This document shows positions 34,601 through 45,639 of a stretch of DNA of 64,000 nt, one piece after another. The stretch lies in assembly GCA_016165875.1 (NCBI GenBank), contig JABBOT010000082.1, positions 5,135,168 to 5,199,167 of the forward strand, written 5' to 3'. Within the stretch, counting starts at the first letter, position 1, and every line of letters starts with the position of its first letter. Position numbers and translations under genes: made by a program. This stretch comes from Acanthopleura granulata (Eukaryota > Mollusca > Polyplacophora > Chitonida > Chitonidae). The notes beneath the pieces were generated by a model that saw only the letters and a list, made by a program, of their open reading frames with translations, searched no databases and was not told the origin of the DNA.

Positions 34601-35422
34601 GAATCAATTTTACAGAATGTGAAAATAATAGGCCCACACCTTGTTTGGCCCTTTTCTTCTGCTTGACGCAAGAGACACATTTAACAAGCACCACTGTACA
34701 CAATGCTTCTCCAAACGTACAAACTGTTTTTCAAACAGGCAGAGATCGCAACAAATAGTTTCAAACGCTGGCATATATTTGCGTCTCAACAACTTCAGTC
34801 TTAGTATGCAGGGTTATAATGATGGTTACACATTCCGCACTGCAATGTCAGGTGAGCCAAACAATCTATAGATGAAATATGTAGAACATATAAGATCGAT
34901 GGGTATTTAATTCAAATGTTTACTTTTTAAAATACTTAATTATGTAATATTCTTTGTGCATTTAAAACAAAAAAATTCCATGGAAATGACAAAACAGGAT
35001 CAAACCCACCATCCCCTGGTTCAAAAATTTGAATCGCTAATCACTACACCAAACTCAACAAATATATACATCGACATTTGTTCCATATACATGTAGGTAA
35101 AAGATAGGTCAAGCAAATGAAAAGAAATTAGTTATTGTTTCATCCATGAAGAAAGTGGTGCCCTAAAAAGACATTTTGCACGACGATCAACCTCATTGAA
35201 ATACAAGTCCTGTGCCAGTTTTGTTCTGGGGTTCAGCTTCCTTCATGCCTAAATTAGAGCTTGAATAAGTCTAAAACTGCGCGAATTTGAAAGAATTGAA
35301 CAATAGGGCATTTTCAGTTGCGTATAACATTTTCGCTAATGCAAAAGTTTATACTCCTTTACAAAATCATATACTCTCCTATATAATATATATATTTTAT
35401 ATTATAATTTTTTTCTTCATGA

Positions 35423-35565
35423 TCATTTTATCGTCCCACGCCAGGGGCAGATTTCTCGCCATATCATATCTCCTCCATTGGTGTTATAAATGCAGTTTGA
35501 TAAGTAATGATGAAGGGTATCAATTTCTAAGCAGAGCCCACACAAATTAAAATAAATTCTGGTAA
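35423..35565 (-). pseudogene. Small LINE-tail fragment
   Basis: The minus strand reads FNLCGLCLEIDTLHHYLSNC, then NGGDMIWREI. This is the Cys-x2-Cys-x8-His-x4-Cys layout of LINE C-terminal fingers, from a different element than the one at 29-33 kb. It is isolated, with no RT nearby. Confidence 0.45.
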
Positions 35566-35581
35566 AATTCTGTGGATAATC

Positions 35582-35690
35582 GGGAGGTAACTCATACGCA
35601 CACAACAACATATATAGGTTACACGAGCGCATTTTGTGGATGCTCTCGTGTAACCTACATATTTCGTTTGTTCGTATGAGTTACCTCCCA
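35582..35690. repeat. Long near-perfect hairpin, about 50-bp arms
   Basis: GGGAGGTAACTCATACG through TAGGTTACACGAGCGCA is followed after about 9 bp (TTTTGTGGA) by its reverse complement TGCTCTCGTGTAACCTA through CGTATGAGTTACCTCCC. The arms pair over almost all of their length. It may be a MITE or a snap-back remnant. Confidence 0.8.
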
Positions 35691-35889
35691 TATATGGTTC
35701 CCGCTTGTGAGATCCAGAACCTGTAGGGCCTCCGCGGGGTATTTTTTAGTTAAATACATAACAGTCAGAAGCTCATTTCCGGCACAAAAATGTGCTTACG
35801 TTGCCAGGCCTAATGAAAAGACATGATGAAAAGACATAATGACATAAAAAATAAAAACATCGAATTTATCTGAAACGGGAATAATATTG

Positions 35890-36070
35890 ATTGATCTTCG
35901 CCCATCGAAGAGTCTGGTGAGGTTATAGATCCACTTCACGATTTGATATGATATGTAACAGGTGAATGTTTGCCATCAAGCTGACTGGTGGGAATGCATG
36001 TAGATCAAAACGCGCATACAGAGCTGTGAAATGTAGTTTTGCTTACTGACGTAAAATTCCACTTGAGAAA
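35890..36070. repeat. Diverged third copy of the 39.7/40.7-kb repeat
   Basis: GAGGTTATAGATCCACTTCA, ATTTGATATGATATG and GAAATGTAGTTTTGCTTACT followed by GACGTAA align in order with 40310-40440 and 41360-41410. Confidence 0.5.
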
Positions 36071-36199
36071 GGACATAATTGCGGTTCAGAAGTGAGTACC
36101 CGCAGTCCTCATGGAAATATGTATGACCTTTACCGCAGGTCTGAACGTTCCACGTCTTGTCGGAACTCACGTCTTCTAAACTACACGCAGTATTTAACC

Positions 36200-36880
36200 C
36201 GAGCCTACGAAATTTTCTCTATGAACTGTATACTGACTCTAACCATTTGAAGTACGACGGTAAACCATACACATGTTCAAGGCACATCTCATACACTACC
36301 TAAATGGTTGTATTTATAGTCATCAGGTGTCAACCTATTGGCATACTGTAAAACCAGCCATATCGGAATTGTCCTCTATCGTCCGGGCATGAACCTCGTG
36401 TTCTGTTTTTGCATCACCCCCTATTACCGCCCTTCCCTTATGCCGCTGAATCCCTATTAACTGTACCTGCTCATCATACTCTTTATTTTTCCTAAGAAAA
36501 CAGAACCCATTTTGTTTCAAAATCTTGTCTCATCAAGGTATAAGCCTAAGGAATTAAATTACTTATATTTAGAACTCTCTCACGCCCATCTGAAGATAAC
36601 ATTAGGCTTACTGTCCACCAGAAGAAAAATATTTTATACACAGCAGAATTCCTGTAGAGATATCCTCGGGATTTACAGCGGAAAAAGCAGACAGTATGCT
36701 CAGAGTGGAATGTTCAAGATTCTAAAATCAAATTCCAACCTGAAACATTGATTTTCCGTAGATTAGGTCTCAGCAAGCAAAGCAGAATGATCCCGTTGAA
36801 TGTCAAATGCTTTCAACCGGTAACATCGATGGAAATATACATCACTATATATATAGATCAATACGTTTGTCTGATAAAAA
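36200..36880. other. Gene-free stretch
   Basis: No gene or recognisable repeat seen. Confidence 0.35.
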
Positions 36881-36889
36881 AGATGAATA

Positions 36890-37415
36890 TACTGCACAAA
36901 AATGTAAACCCAACACTTTTGTTTTTGCGGTATTTCACTAGGTAAGGGTGCGATATTTTTTCAATGTAGTACCGAGGAATGGCCTCGAGCAAAACCCCTA
37001 CACCTGTGTACATTCGAGTCTCCAAAGCCGTACAGTTGTCGATTTCAAGCCTATTCACCATTTTGATCTGTCCGACAGGTGTGGCCCGATTTGTAGTATT
37101 CAGTGATCTATAAGGTCTTTCTTGGCATTCCTTACCCTCGGGTGCACAAAACTCGACCCGTACAGTACAAATTCTGACAAAAGGCACCATGCCACAGATG
37201 CTACAAAACCAATGAGAGAGCGCCATCGGCATGCTCGACGCTGGCATGACCCCTGCAGCTGTAGACATGGCCCTTAATGCTAACGTGTCAACGGCTAGTC
37301 GTCTCAGAGGACGTCATGAAGAATTCGGCACGACAGCTAATCGCCCGCATGTCCGCCGACCGCGTGTTACGACCCCGGACCAAGGCATCCATGTTCGCCT
37401 CACCACCTCCGCTTA
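36890..37415 (+). mobile_element. 5' part of a Tc1-like DNA transposon
   Basis: The left end carries TACTGCACAAAAATGTAAAC, resembling a Tc1-type terminal repeat. From 37189 the frame has a stop codon after MPQMLQNQ. Then come GMLDAGMTPAAVDMALNANV and STASRLRGRHEEFGTTANRP, the helix-turn-helix of Tc1 transposases, followed by HVRRPRVTTPDQGIHVRL. The catalytic DDE half is absent; the element ends in T-rich repeats. Confidence 0.75.
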
Positions 37416-37479
37416 AACGGTTCGAAATCGCTTCGGAGAAGCGAATGTGCGAGCCCGTAGACCACTGCAGGGTTAATTT

Positions 37480-37710
37480 GTACTTCATAAACTTGCACGT
37501 TTGTCCCTTTGTTTATTCACAGACTTACAGGTTTGTTCACTTCTTTATTTCCAAACTCGTATTTTTCTTTCCGCGACTTCTCAGTTTTCTCTATCTGTCC
37601 TTCCATGCACAGATTAGTAGCTTTCTGTTCTGTTCACTCACACACTGGTAGGTTTCTTCCTTTGTTTGTTCACAGACTGTAGGTTTCCTCCTCTCTTCAC
37701 TCAATGACAA
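37480..37710. repeat. T-rich GTTTATTCACAGACT-type tandem repeat
   Basis: Irregular units of the form CTTTGTTTATTCACAGACT-TACAGGTTT recur four or five times, related in wording to the array at 45170-45425. Confidence 0.5.
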
Positions 37711-37719
37711 TTGTTTAAT

Positions 37720-38900
37720 GGCGACTTTCCTTTGGTGGGGCTTTACAAAAACACATGACTTTCGCGATTACATTTCCTGTAAAACAATTAGTGTCAAAAC
37801 AAGCCAAATGTGTTTACCTTCGGTATACTTCAGTGTTTGCGTTGATGGCTATCTGGGGCCGAACTTTAAAAATGGTATGTGTTGCTGCCTCGCCCGGCGC
37901 TCTGCACACAGAGGTTTATAGGGCAATGAAACCTGACTAGTCGGTCCCGTGTCAGTATAATGTCACTGGATTTGGGATGTCTCCTTAATGAAGACGGCTT
38001 ATCTCATGGTTTCTATATACTCTTACCTTATCCTATATAAATGAGATTAATTCAGCACAAGAAAGAGAAATTAAGTAAGAGGCGGGCTTATTATTTGCCC
38101 CCAATAAAACCGGTTGCTTTTAGTTTTGTTGGGGTGATTACGAATGTTACGAATGGTTACCAGGCAATGTATATACAAGGAATGTAACACCTCGAAATAC
38201 TTGGTCAGGTTATAATATTAAACTGTCGCCGTCAATACTACAGTAGGTCGATTGTTCACAATGAAGCGATCATCGCTCAACAGGCAAAGTGTCCAAGACA
38301 TCATCGGGTTAAACGTAATTCATGTCTTCTCAAAGAATGCTGTCAATGACACCAGAATAAATCAGCATATTTATGCAATACTAGTAAATTATAAATGATA
38401 TACTTTAACATGGAACCAAATACTTTGTTCGCGCTGTGGGCGCGAGACACAACTTTCTACAAACCGGTGAACATTACCATTCTACAAATATCCTTTTATT
38501 AGATCGCTGAAAACATTTATAGGGCAACACATCCTCGTTTATGTAGCCGTTATTTCAGGAAAAACAGGACTAACGATGTAAAATAAAATCATGTATACTG
38601 ATAGACAAGGGTCAGAGTGGAACGCTTGCCAACAGAAAAGCACAATAATGATCTGTAATTGTCTCGTTGTAAAAACTGCTGAAAACAAATATAACGCGAC
38701 TATAAAAAAATCTTCAAAGCATATTTCTGTTTGCAAGTTTTCATATGCGCTTTGTAATGAGAGTGCGGAATTTCAACTGGCATATCTTAGATAAGTTTTA
38801 GAGTGTATGTATGACCTAATAAGGATCTCGCGCGCTTGACATAATTTTATAGCCCGTCATTTTTATTGCTCCCTACAGCGTCAGGACCATTTTACAGCCG
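37720..38900. other. Gene-free stretch
   Basis: No gene recognised. GATTAATTCAGCACAAGAAAGAGAAATTA at about 38044-38072 recurs in similar form near 42719-42750, so part is dispersed repeat. Confidence 0.35.
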
Positions 38901-38937
38901 TTTCTTTCCTGTCAGATTTAGGCTTCATATATTTCTC

Positions 38938-39540
38938 ATTTGGGCTGCAATTACATACCACAACCAAGCATCAGCTGCTTTGCCCCAGTTATTCTGAATT
39001 AATAAAAATGGTAATCGCTCAGGTGGGTACCGCCCAGATGTGGATTGATGAAGTAATCTGATGTAAAGAATGCAGTATATCTCTGTACAAAGCTTGCTGT
39101 GAGAAATGTAATCAACCGCGGGACAAATACGTGCTACTGCTTCCGCAAATAACACCGCGTTGTGGGTCAAAGTGGCACGAAGAGAAATGCCTGAATTAGA
39201 GGAATGCCAATGGTAATCACGTGCATGTAATATTAAATGCCAAAGTGGATATCGTTTAAGCCCTGAGACCGGCTGGCCATGTTCCCAGTTAAGCTTGCAG
39301 GTTAACCGCTCTGAATCGTTACATTTAATACCGTGGAGATCGGTCTTGTCGCCTGCGCTGTCCTTAAAGTGCGAAATCTCTTCACGAGGAAAAGAGGTGT
39401 CCCGTGATCTTAAAGTAATTTTGAATCCATATCTCCTCAATTTGCGAGAATAATATCGTTGGAAATGACACAAATGTAACCAACGCATCCACGAGGACAG
39501 CATCAGGGCTTTACAAACCGTTATTTTCAAATCACTTGGC
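38938..39540 (-). CDS. Long open frame, candidate exon of unknown gene
   Basis: About 200 codons without a stop on the minus strand, longer than other frames nearby. On its 3' side GCTTGGTTGTG is followed by GTATGT, a good splice donor. The peptide has LLSSWMRWLHLCHF-like residues near its start and ATLTHNAVLFAEAVARIC later. These loosely recall the ligand-binding (ANF-receptor/ionotropic glutamate receptor) fold, in which an invariant Trp follows a helix and YDAVxLxAxAL occurs near the end. That resemblance is weak. No convincing acceptor or neighbouring exon was found, so this may be chance or a relic. Confidence 0.25.
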
Positions 39541-39739
39541 CGTTGGTAGAGTGGACTCGACTGCTCTTCTTTACCTCTTTTTTCACGGTAATAGCTTGTA
39601 GTTAGTTTTAGTAATTATTAAAACAAAAATTTAAGGTAAAACTCCCCCAAAATTGTGTAAGTTGTTGTTTGTATTCTGGATATCTTATTGATTTTATTGC
39701 AAACATTCTAACAGTCATACCCAGTGTATATTTAGTATT

Positions 39740-41440
39740 AAAGGAAACGATTAGGAATAAAGTAAGCAAAAGACTTGAAATGTTGAAAATATGATTTATA
39801 CTTTTACTCTTAAGATTTGTCCTCCTACACCATCAACCAAGATAGACATTGTTTAAAACTTTGTGTCCGCGTTTATTTCAAAGGTGACGGCGATGGAAAT
39901 TGACAGTCATGTAAAGCCAAAACAAGGCGCGAGACAGGCGCTGGTCAGGGAGAGTAATTCATTGAACTTTTACTCTTAAAAAGGAAGGAGAAAGAAACAA
40001 AGTATTATGAGCTTGGAGACATTTTTATTCTTTCATAGTTGTTTGCTTCCCGGATCATTATCGATCATTTCTTTCTGTAAACGTTATTTTCAATTAGATA
40101 CAGCATCACTTTTTCTCAGTTTTCACAATACAGAACTATTTATAGAAGTTCAGATGTGTTTTCGCAAGTGAAATGTGTTTACTTCGTGTAATATTCAATT
40201 TTAAAGATAATGATGACAAAAATATATCCGTTTGCAATGAAACCGCAAAATTTTCAGATAAAAACATTGATTGCGCCTTAAACATAGCTAAAGATATTCT
40301 GATGAGGTTATACAGGTCGATTTCAGTATTTGATAGGATGTGGTCGATCAGTGTATCATTTCAGTGGATTCGAATATATGAAAAAACCCATCAATGGATG
40401 TATACAGAGTTGCGAAATGTAATTTTTCTTTATTGACGTAATCTTTCATTCTAGCTAAGAAATGACAGCAAGCCAGAAGAAGTTAAAGAGAACATGATTC
40501 CTTGCAGGTTCCATATTCTGAGGACAGCACAACCGAAAAAACAGAGACCCGGTTAGTGAATGCAATGTTAAAGATCAGTGCTGGGAATATTAAAATACAT
40601 TTGAGATCGAGTGGCTGGTAAGTGTACACATTGTTAAATTGGTTAAAGCCCAACCACACAAAGAATCACAAAGAGAACTACGTATTGCACAGTATATCAG
40701 CAAAAGTAGTGAAAACGGTTTAAGTATGTTTTTTTCTAAGGATTAAAGGGAACTCTTATGATAAAGATAAGCAGGAGGCTTGAAATGTTGAAAATATATG
40801 TTTATTATTCTTAGGATTTGTCTTCCTACAATACACCATGAAGCAAACTATGCATTGTTCAAGAATTTTGTCGGCGGTTTCTCATTCGTTACATCGATAG
40901 AAATTGACAGTCATGTATAGCCAATACAGGGCGCGACGCAGACAATGGCCGGAGAGTATACCTGTGCAGGTGAGGCACAGACCGCATTTCGTATGTCTGT
41001 ACAGAGGTTGGGTACATTTATGGAAACCTAAGAATAATTCATGTAAGTTTTACGCTTAAACAGGAAGGGAAAGAAACAAAATATTATGAGCTTAATTTTT
41101 TATCCTTTAATAGTAGTTTGCGTCCTACAGCATGCGTGATCATTTCTTCCGCTCAACGTTATTTTCAATTAGATACATCGCCATTTTTCTAAGCTTTCCC
41201 AGTCGATAACTCTAAATGTAACGTCATAAATTTTTATGCACCGGTGAAATGTATTTGCTGCATGTAATATTCAATTTCAAGTCATAATGGCCGAAAAAAT
41301 CGCGATTTCCGATGAAACGGCAAAAGTTTCATAAAAATATGGATTGTGTAGATCATTCTGAGGAGGTTACAGGTCCATTTCACTATTTGATATGATGTAT
41401 TTGGTCATTGTATTATTGGAATTAATTGGATTATAGCTAA
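39740..41440. repeat. Diverged direct duplication, unit about 1 kb
   Basis: 39740-40440 and 40730-41440 share the same words in order: GACTTGAAATGTTGAAAATAT / GGCTTGAAATGTTGAAAATAT, GAAATTGACAGTCATGTA, AACGTTATTTTCAATTAGATACA, GTGTAATATTCAATTTTAAAG / ATGTAATATTCAATTTCAAG, and GAGGTTA-CAGGTC. Offset is about 990 bp. No coding capacity is evident. Confidence 0.7.
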
Positions 41441-41973
41441 GAAATGGGAGCAAGCCAGGAGTGGTCGCATGTAGGTCTCCTGAAAGTGCGGGCGGCGTTT
41501 CCCCAATGCAGTTTAGCACACCACGTTTTATCGGTTACTTTTACCACAAAGCCCCAGAATTTCACCGCTTTTCACCCAAAGACCACCTTATTTCTTTTAA
41601 ATATTAGAATGGTAATAACCATTAACGTACATGTATGCACTGGATCAAAGTGCATTCCATACACTAGCAACATGTTTATGCTGGTCATTAACTTGTATCA
41701 ACCCAGGGACAAAGTGTAAAGCCTGGAATCTTAAAGCAACCTTATGTTATGCCTTTGTATTCTATATTTTGCATCACTCCAAACTAGAACCCAGTCTCTT
41801 ATCCCACTGTAACCCGTATTAGCTATACCAACCCATTATAAGTGAACAAAAATCATTTTCTTCCATCATCCTGTTTCATCAAGGACTAAACTTATGCTGT
41901 GAAATTTCATATTTCATTGTTCTCGCATGTCACCCAAAGACGTCCTATCTCCATCACGTGACACCCTGTCCAT

Positions 41974-41978
41974 TAGAT

Positions 41979-42013
<35 letters not shown>

Positions 42014-42250
42014 TTTGATTGGTCTTTTACGCCGTGCTCAAGAATATTTCACTTACACAACGGCGGCCAGCATTATGGTGGGAGGGAAACCCACGACCAT
42101 CCGCAGGTTACAGGCAGACCTTCCCACTTACGGCTGGAGAGGAAGGCAGCATGGACTGGACTTGAACTCACAGCGACCGCATTGGTGGGAGGCTGCTGGG
42201 TCATTACGCTGCGCTAGCTCGCTAACAGACTGAGCCACTGAGGCCCCCCG
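41974..42250 (-). mobile_element. Full-length SINE, antisense
   Basis: The most complete minus-strand copy. It has a (ATTT)n tail of about 40 bp, then GATTGGTCTTTTACGCCGTG, CAAGAATATTTCACTTACAC, GGCCAGCATTATGGTGGGAG, ACTTGAACTCACAGCGACCG (B box complement) and CTAACAGACTGAGCCACTGA (A box complement) ending in GGCCCCCC. Confidence 0.92.
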
Positions 42251-42259
42251 TGTCCATTA

Positions 42260-44390
42260 GAGTATCTATTCTATCACGTGTCTTATGACGTAATGCATGC
42301 GTGTAACCAGTCCCTCCAGTGGATGCCACACCACAACTTCCTGTCTCACTCAACTTCGCAAAATATCTCTGTGGTTGAAACAATGAAACTAATTCAGTAC
42401 CGAGGCTGAATGTCTCGCACTATTAAACAAGGGATACAACTCTGTCATCCTAAATGCACATCCCTAAACAAGTTCCTTGTATAGGGAATGAAAGGAAATA
42501 AAAAGAACAATTGGTTCATCGCCTCTTGTGTCAGACGCCTTTGTAAACCCAATCTATCACTTAAGAGATCTGGATATATTTCTCTCATTTTCTTTTCTTG
42601 AACACTTTACTTTGGTGACTGACAAAAAATGCGCGAGTACAACCTCACACAACAGTTTCCACACAGAAAGGGTCTTATTTCATGAATTTTATGTCTCGTT
42701 ACTTTGTACCACAGGAGTCAGATTAATTCATCACAAGAGAGATAAATTACGTTAAGAACGCCTCGTAAACCTGTAGCCTTGATAATGTGACGGACATCAA
42801 AATAGGTGCTCGGAAAGAGGAAATCTTTCTAGGGTCTCGTTATATGACACTTAGGTCGCTGTAATTAGATTTCTGGGACAGATTTAATACAAAAACGAAG
42901 TATAGAGAAAGGAGAAAAACTTCAAAAGCGATCTGCATCTAAAGTTTTATGCGAATCATTCGAGAGATGAAAAGGTGACAAGTGACAAGGCCAAGCAAAA
43001 CTTCCATTGTTAGGCTGGTTTGCAATACTTACATAATTTTTCATATACTTTAAAGCAGGCAAATTGTCTATGAGGTCGAATGTCAGGCAAAAAACGCTTA
43101 TTGAAAATGAAATCTCCAAGTAGCTGGGAAAGAAGCTATTGTAAAATAATGCTTCCTAAAAAGAAAGCATCGTTGACTTTATATTGTAAAATAACGGACA
43201 ACTTATTAAATCAAACAGGACTGAAGGATTCTAAGTATGTTTAAAGAGATGTACTCATGCTCTATGCCTCAAGTAGTGTTGCTTCTGTACCATTGTATTC
43301 ACTCCAGTTTTTGTACGGCTCTCTTAAAACTATGTCACATCGTAGCCGTATATGTATCTAGGCCTGGAAACGACAAATAACACAAACCCCAAAAGAACCA
43401 AGAAAATATATAAATATATAAACTTAGGACGTATTCATGCAAGGAGAACCAGTCAGTGGTCTTTGAAGATAAAGAAAAGATGTAAGGAACGTTCTATGTT
43501 GACGAACAAAACAAGTATCTAATTAGTATCAGTGTATCTTTGGTATAGCTGGTGTCATTAATCAGTTAGCTGTCTCCGTTGCCCTTTGATTGCAACCATT
43601 CATATATCTAACATGTCGACAAACCCAACACGAGTGCAGTGTAAACATCTGCCAGATGTATATATATATTTTGCGGCATAGATCGATTTTTACAAACGAA
43701 CACATTGTAATACACGTGATTTGTCTCATGTGTTTCACAGGACTCTGGAAACAGTCGTTTGTTTTTCAGTGGTCATCCTCTTGAAAATCTTAGAACAGCA
43801 ACTTATGAAACAACAGAATCCATTGTTATGAAAATGTGGCAGAAAATGAAACCCCATGGATTTCCTTGCATACATTAAGTAACATGTAGCCACAAAGAGA
43901 TAAATATCAACCTTTGTGTGAAGGTTAATAAATATTCCCGCACGTTCCAAATCCAGTCCATTCTCCACATAAATGTCTTTAGCCGATGAGGACAGCTTCT
44001 TAACTTTTGAAGTGAACTACTTTTGGCAAACGATGTGCCGGTTGAAACCGTACCTAGGACAAGGATTTTGTCGAAATCTCCCGCTCTCGTCCTTTCTGGG
44101 ACCCTGGAGACAACAGATAGTCGAGGGCACTCGCGTGACCTTTGTACAGTCGAAAGTTCATTGAAAACATTGGTTTCCGACCAGTGTGGTTTAAATAACT
44201 ATATCGCGGTCGTGGAAAACTTCATGGATATTATCTATAGACCAATAAGTCTATCTGATATACAGATAAATAATTCACAGCGATTATAAACAATAATGCA
44301 TCTTTTATGCCTTGATTTCTTCTCTCCTTTACTCGGGATTGTGCCTCTATGTAACCCAAGGCAGGTGAACACAATTGCCTTATTTTTAAT
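42260..44390. other. Gene-free stretch
   Basis: No gene recognised on either strand. Frames up to 91 codons show no family features. Confidence 0.35.
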
Positions 44391-44655
44391 TTGCCTCCGT
44401 GGCTCTTTCGGTTAGCGCGCTATCGCAGCACAATGACCCGAAGCCTCCCACCAATGTGGTCGCTGTGAGTTCAAGTCCAGCTCATGCTGGCTTCCTCTCC
44501 GGCCGTAAGTGGGAAGGTCTGCCAGCAACCAGCGGATGGTTGTGCGTTTCCCCCGGGCTCTGCCTGATTTCCTCCCACCATAATGCTGGCCGCCGTTGTA
44601 TAAGTGAAATATTCTTGAGTACGGCGTAAAACACCAATCAAATAAATAAATCAAT
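44391..44655 (+). mobile_element. Full-length SINE, sense
   Basis: TTGCCTCCGTGGCTCTTTCG (A box), TGTGAGTTCAAGTCCAGC (B box), CTCATGCTGGCTTCCTCTCC, CCGGGCTCTGCCTGATTTCC, CATAATGCTGGCCGCCG, ATATTCTTGAGTACGGCG and an AAATAAATAAATC tail appear in order. Confidence 0.92.
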
Positions 44656-44764
44656 GAAGTGATAAGAGGTAGGATTTCAGAGGTAACGCGTGGCCATTTT
44701 CCAACTATCACACTCTTCAGCGCCCTGGTTTTAGACTTAGTGCTTTAGTCTTTTATATTGTCAT

Positions 44765-44875
44765 CAACCTGAAGAGGGTCGTGAGTTCCACCTGATTTGG
44801 CCCGGTTCGCTCCACCATAATGTTGGTCGCCGTTCTATTAATGTGAAATATTTTTGAGTAAGACGTAACAACTGA
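44765..44875 (+). mobile_element. SINE 3' fragment
   Basis: GGGTCGTGAGTTCC, TCGCTCCACCATAATGTTGG, TCGCCGTTCTATTAATGTG and TATTTTTGAGTAAGACGTAA match the 3' half of neighbouring SINE copies with many changes. Confidence 0.7.
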
Positions 44876-45169
44876 TATCAGTGAAGCAGACAGTGGTATA
44901 CATCCGTAGGCATAAGAACCAATATACATGTAAACCCTCAGTTCAAAAGCAAGGCAGACAATTGTCTTTAGTTGATTGAATGGAAAGCAGTACAAATGCT
45001 AAATGTCAACATAAAGCACTTCAAAGAGAAATCTTTTAGATGAATTCGGATTACACGACGGAAATCAACCTGAAACCCTTAACCATGTTTTGTACATTCG
45101 TAACAGGGTCATTGAATCTTTTATCCATGGCTGTTATAGATTTACTTGCTTTCTTCTTCGACATACTTG

Positions 45170-45425
45170 TTCATTTTATAGTTTTTATTCACAGATTTGT
45201 GTGTCTCTTCTTTTATTCATTCAAAGATGTGTATGTTTCTTTCTTTCTACGCTTACAGACCTATACGTTTCCTCATTTTTTCATTCAAAGCCATGTTTGT
45301 TTGTTTCTCTCTTTGTTTATTGACCTATACGTTCCTTTCTTTATTCATTCAAAGATGTGTATGTTTCTTTCTTTCTGTTTTTACAGACCTGTACGTTCCT
45401 TCATTTTTTTCATTTACATTGTGTA
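45170..45425. repeat. T-rich minisatellite, 63-65 bp units
   Basis: About four units. GACCTATACGTT recurs at 45258 and 45321, and as GACCTGTACGTT at 45386, with TTTATTCATTCAAAGATGTG between. The 160-, 119- and 77-codon frames on the plus strand are translations of this repeat and rich in Phe/Leu/Cys, not genes. Confidence 0.8.
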
Positions 45426-45639
45426 TCAGCGACATGTTGTGTGTTCGTGTAGCTCTAATGACTGCCATGGTAGACGGAAGAATTGTTTCAGTTCCGATGG
45501 TGTTTTTCGTCTTCTGTCATGACAAAAGTTTATTTCGACACATTACTTCAGAATAATTTTCACGGTCATCGAGTTTTTATACGTGTTGGAAACCAGAAAA
45601 CCACCGGTCATACAGAAGCTCCGTTACCGAAGTTTGAAC

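Noticed and set aside
45040..45556. 160- and 119-codon plus-strand frames
   Set aside because: Phe/Cys/Leu-rich translations of a 63-65-bp T-rich tandem repeat.
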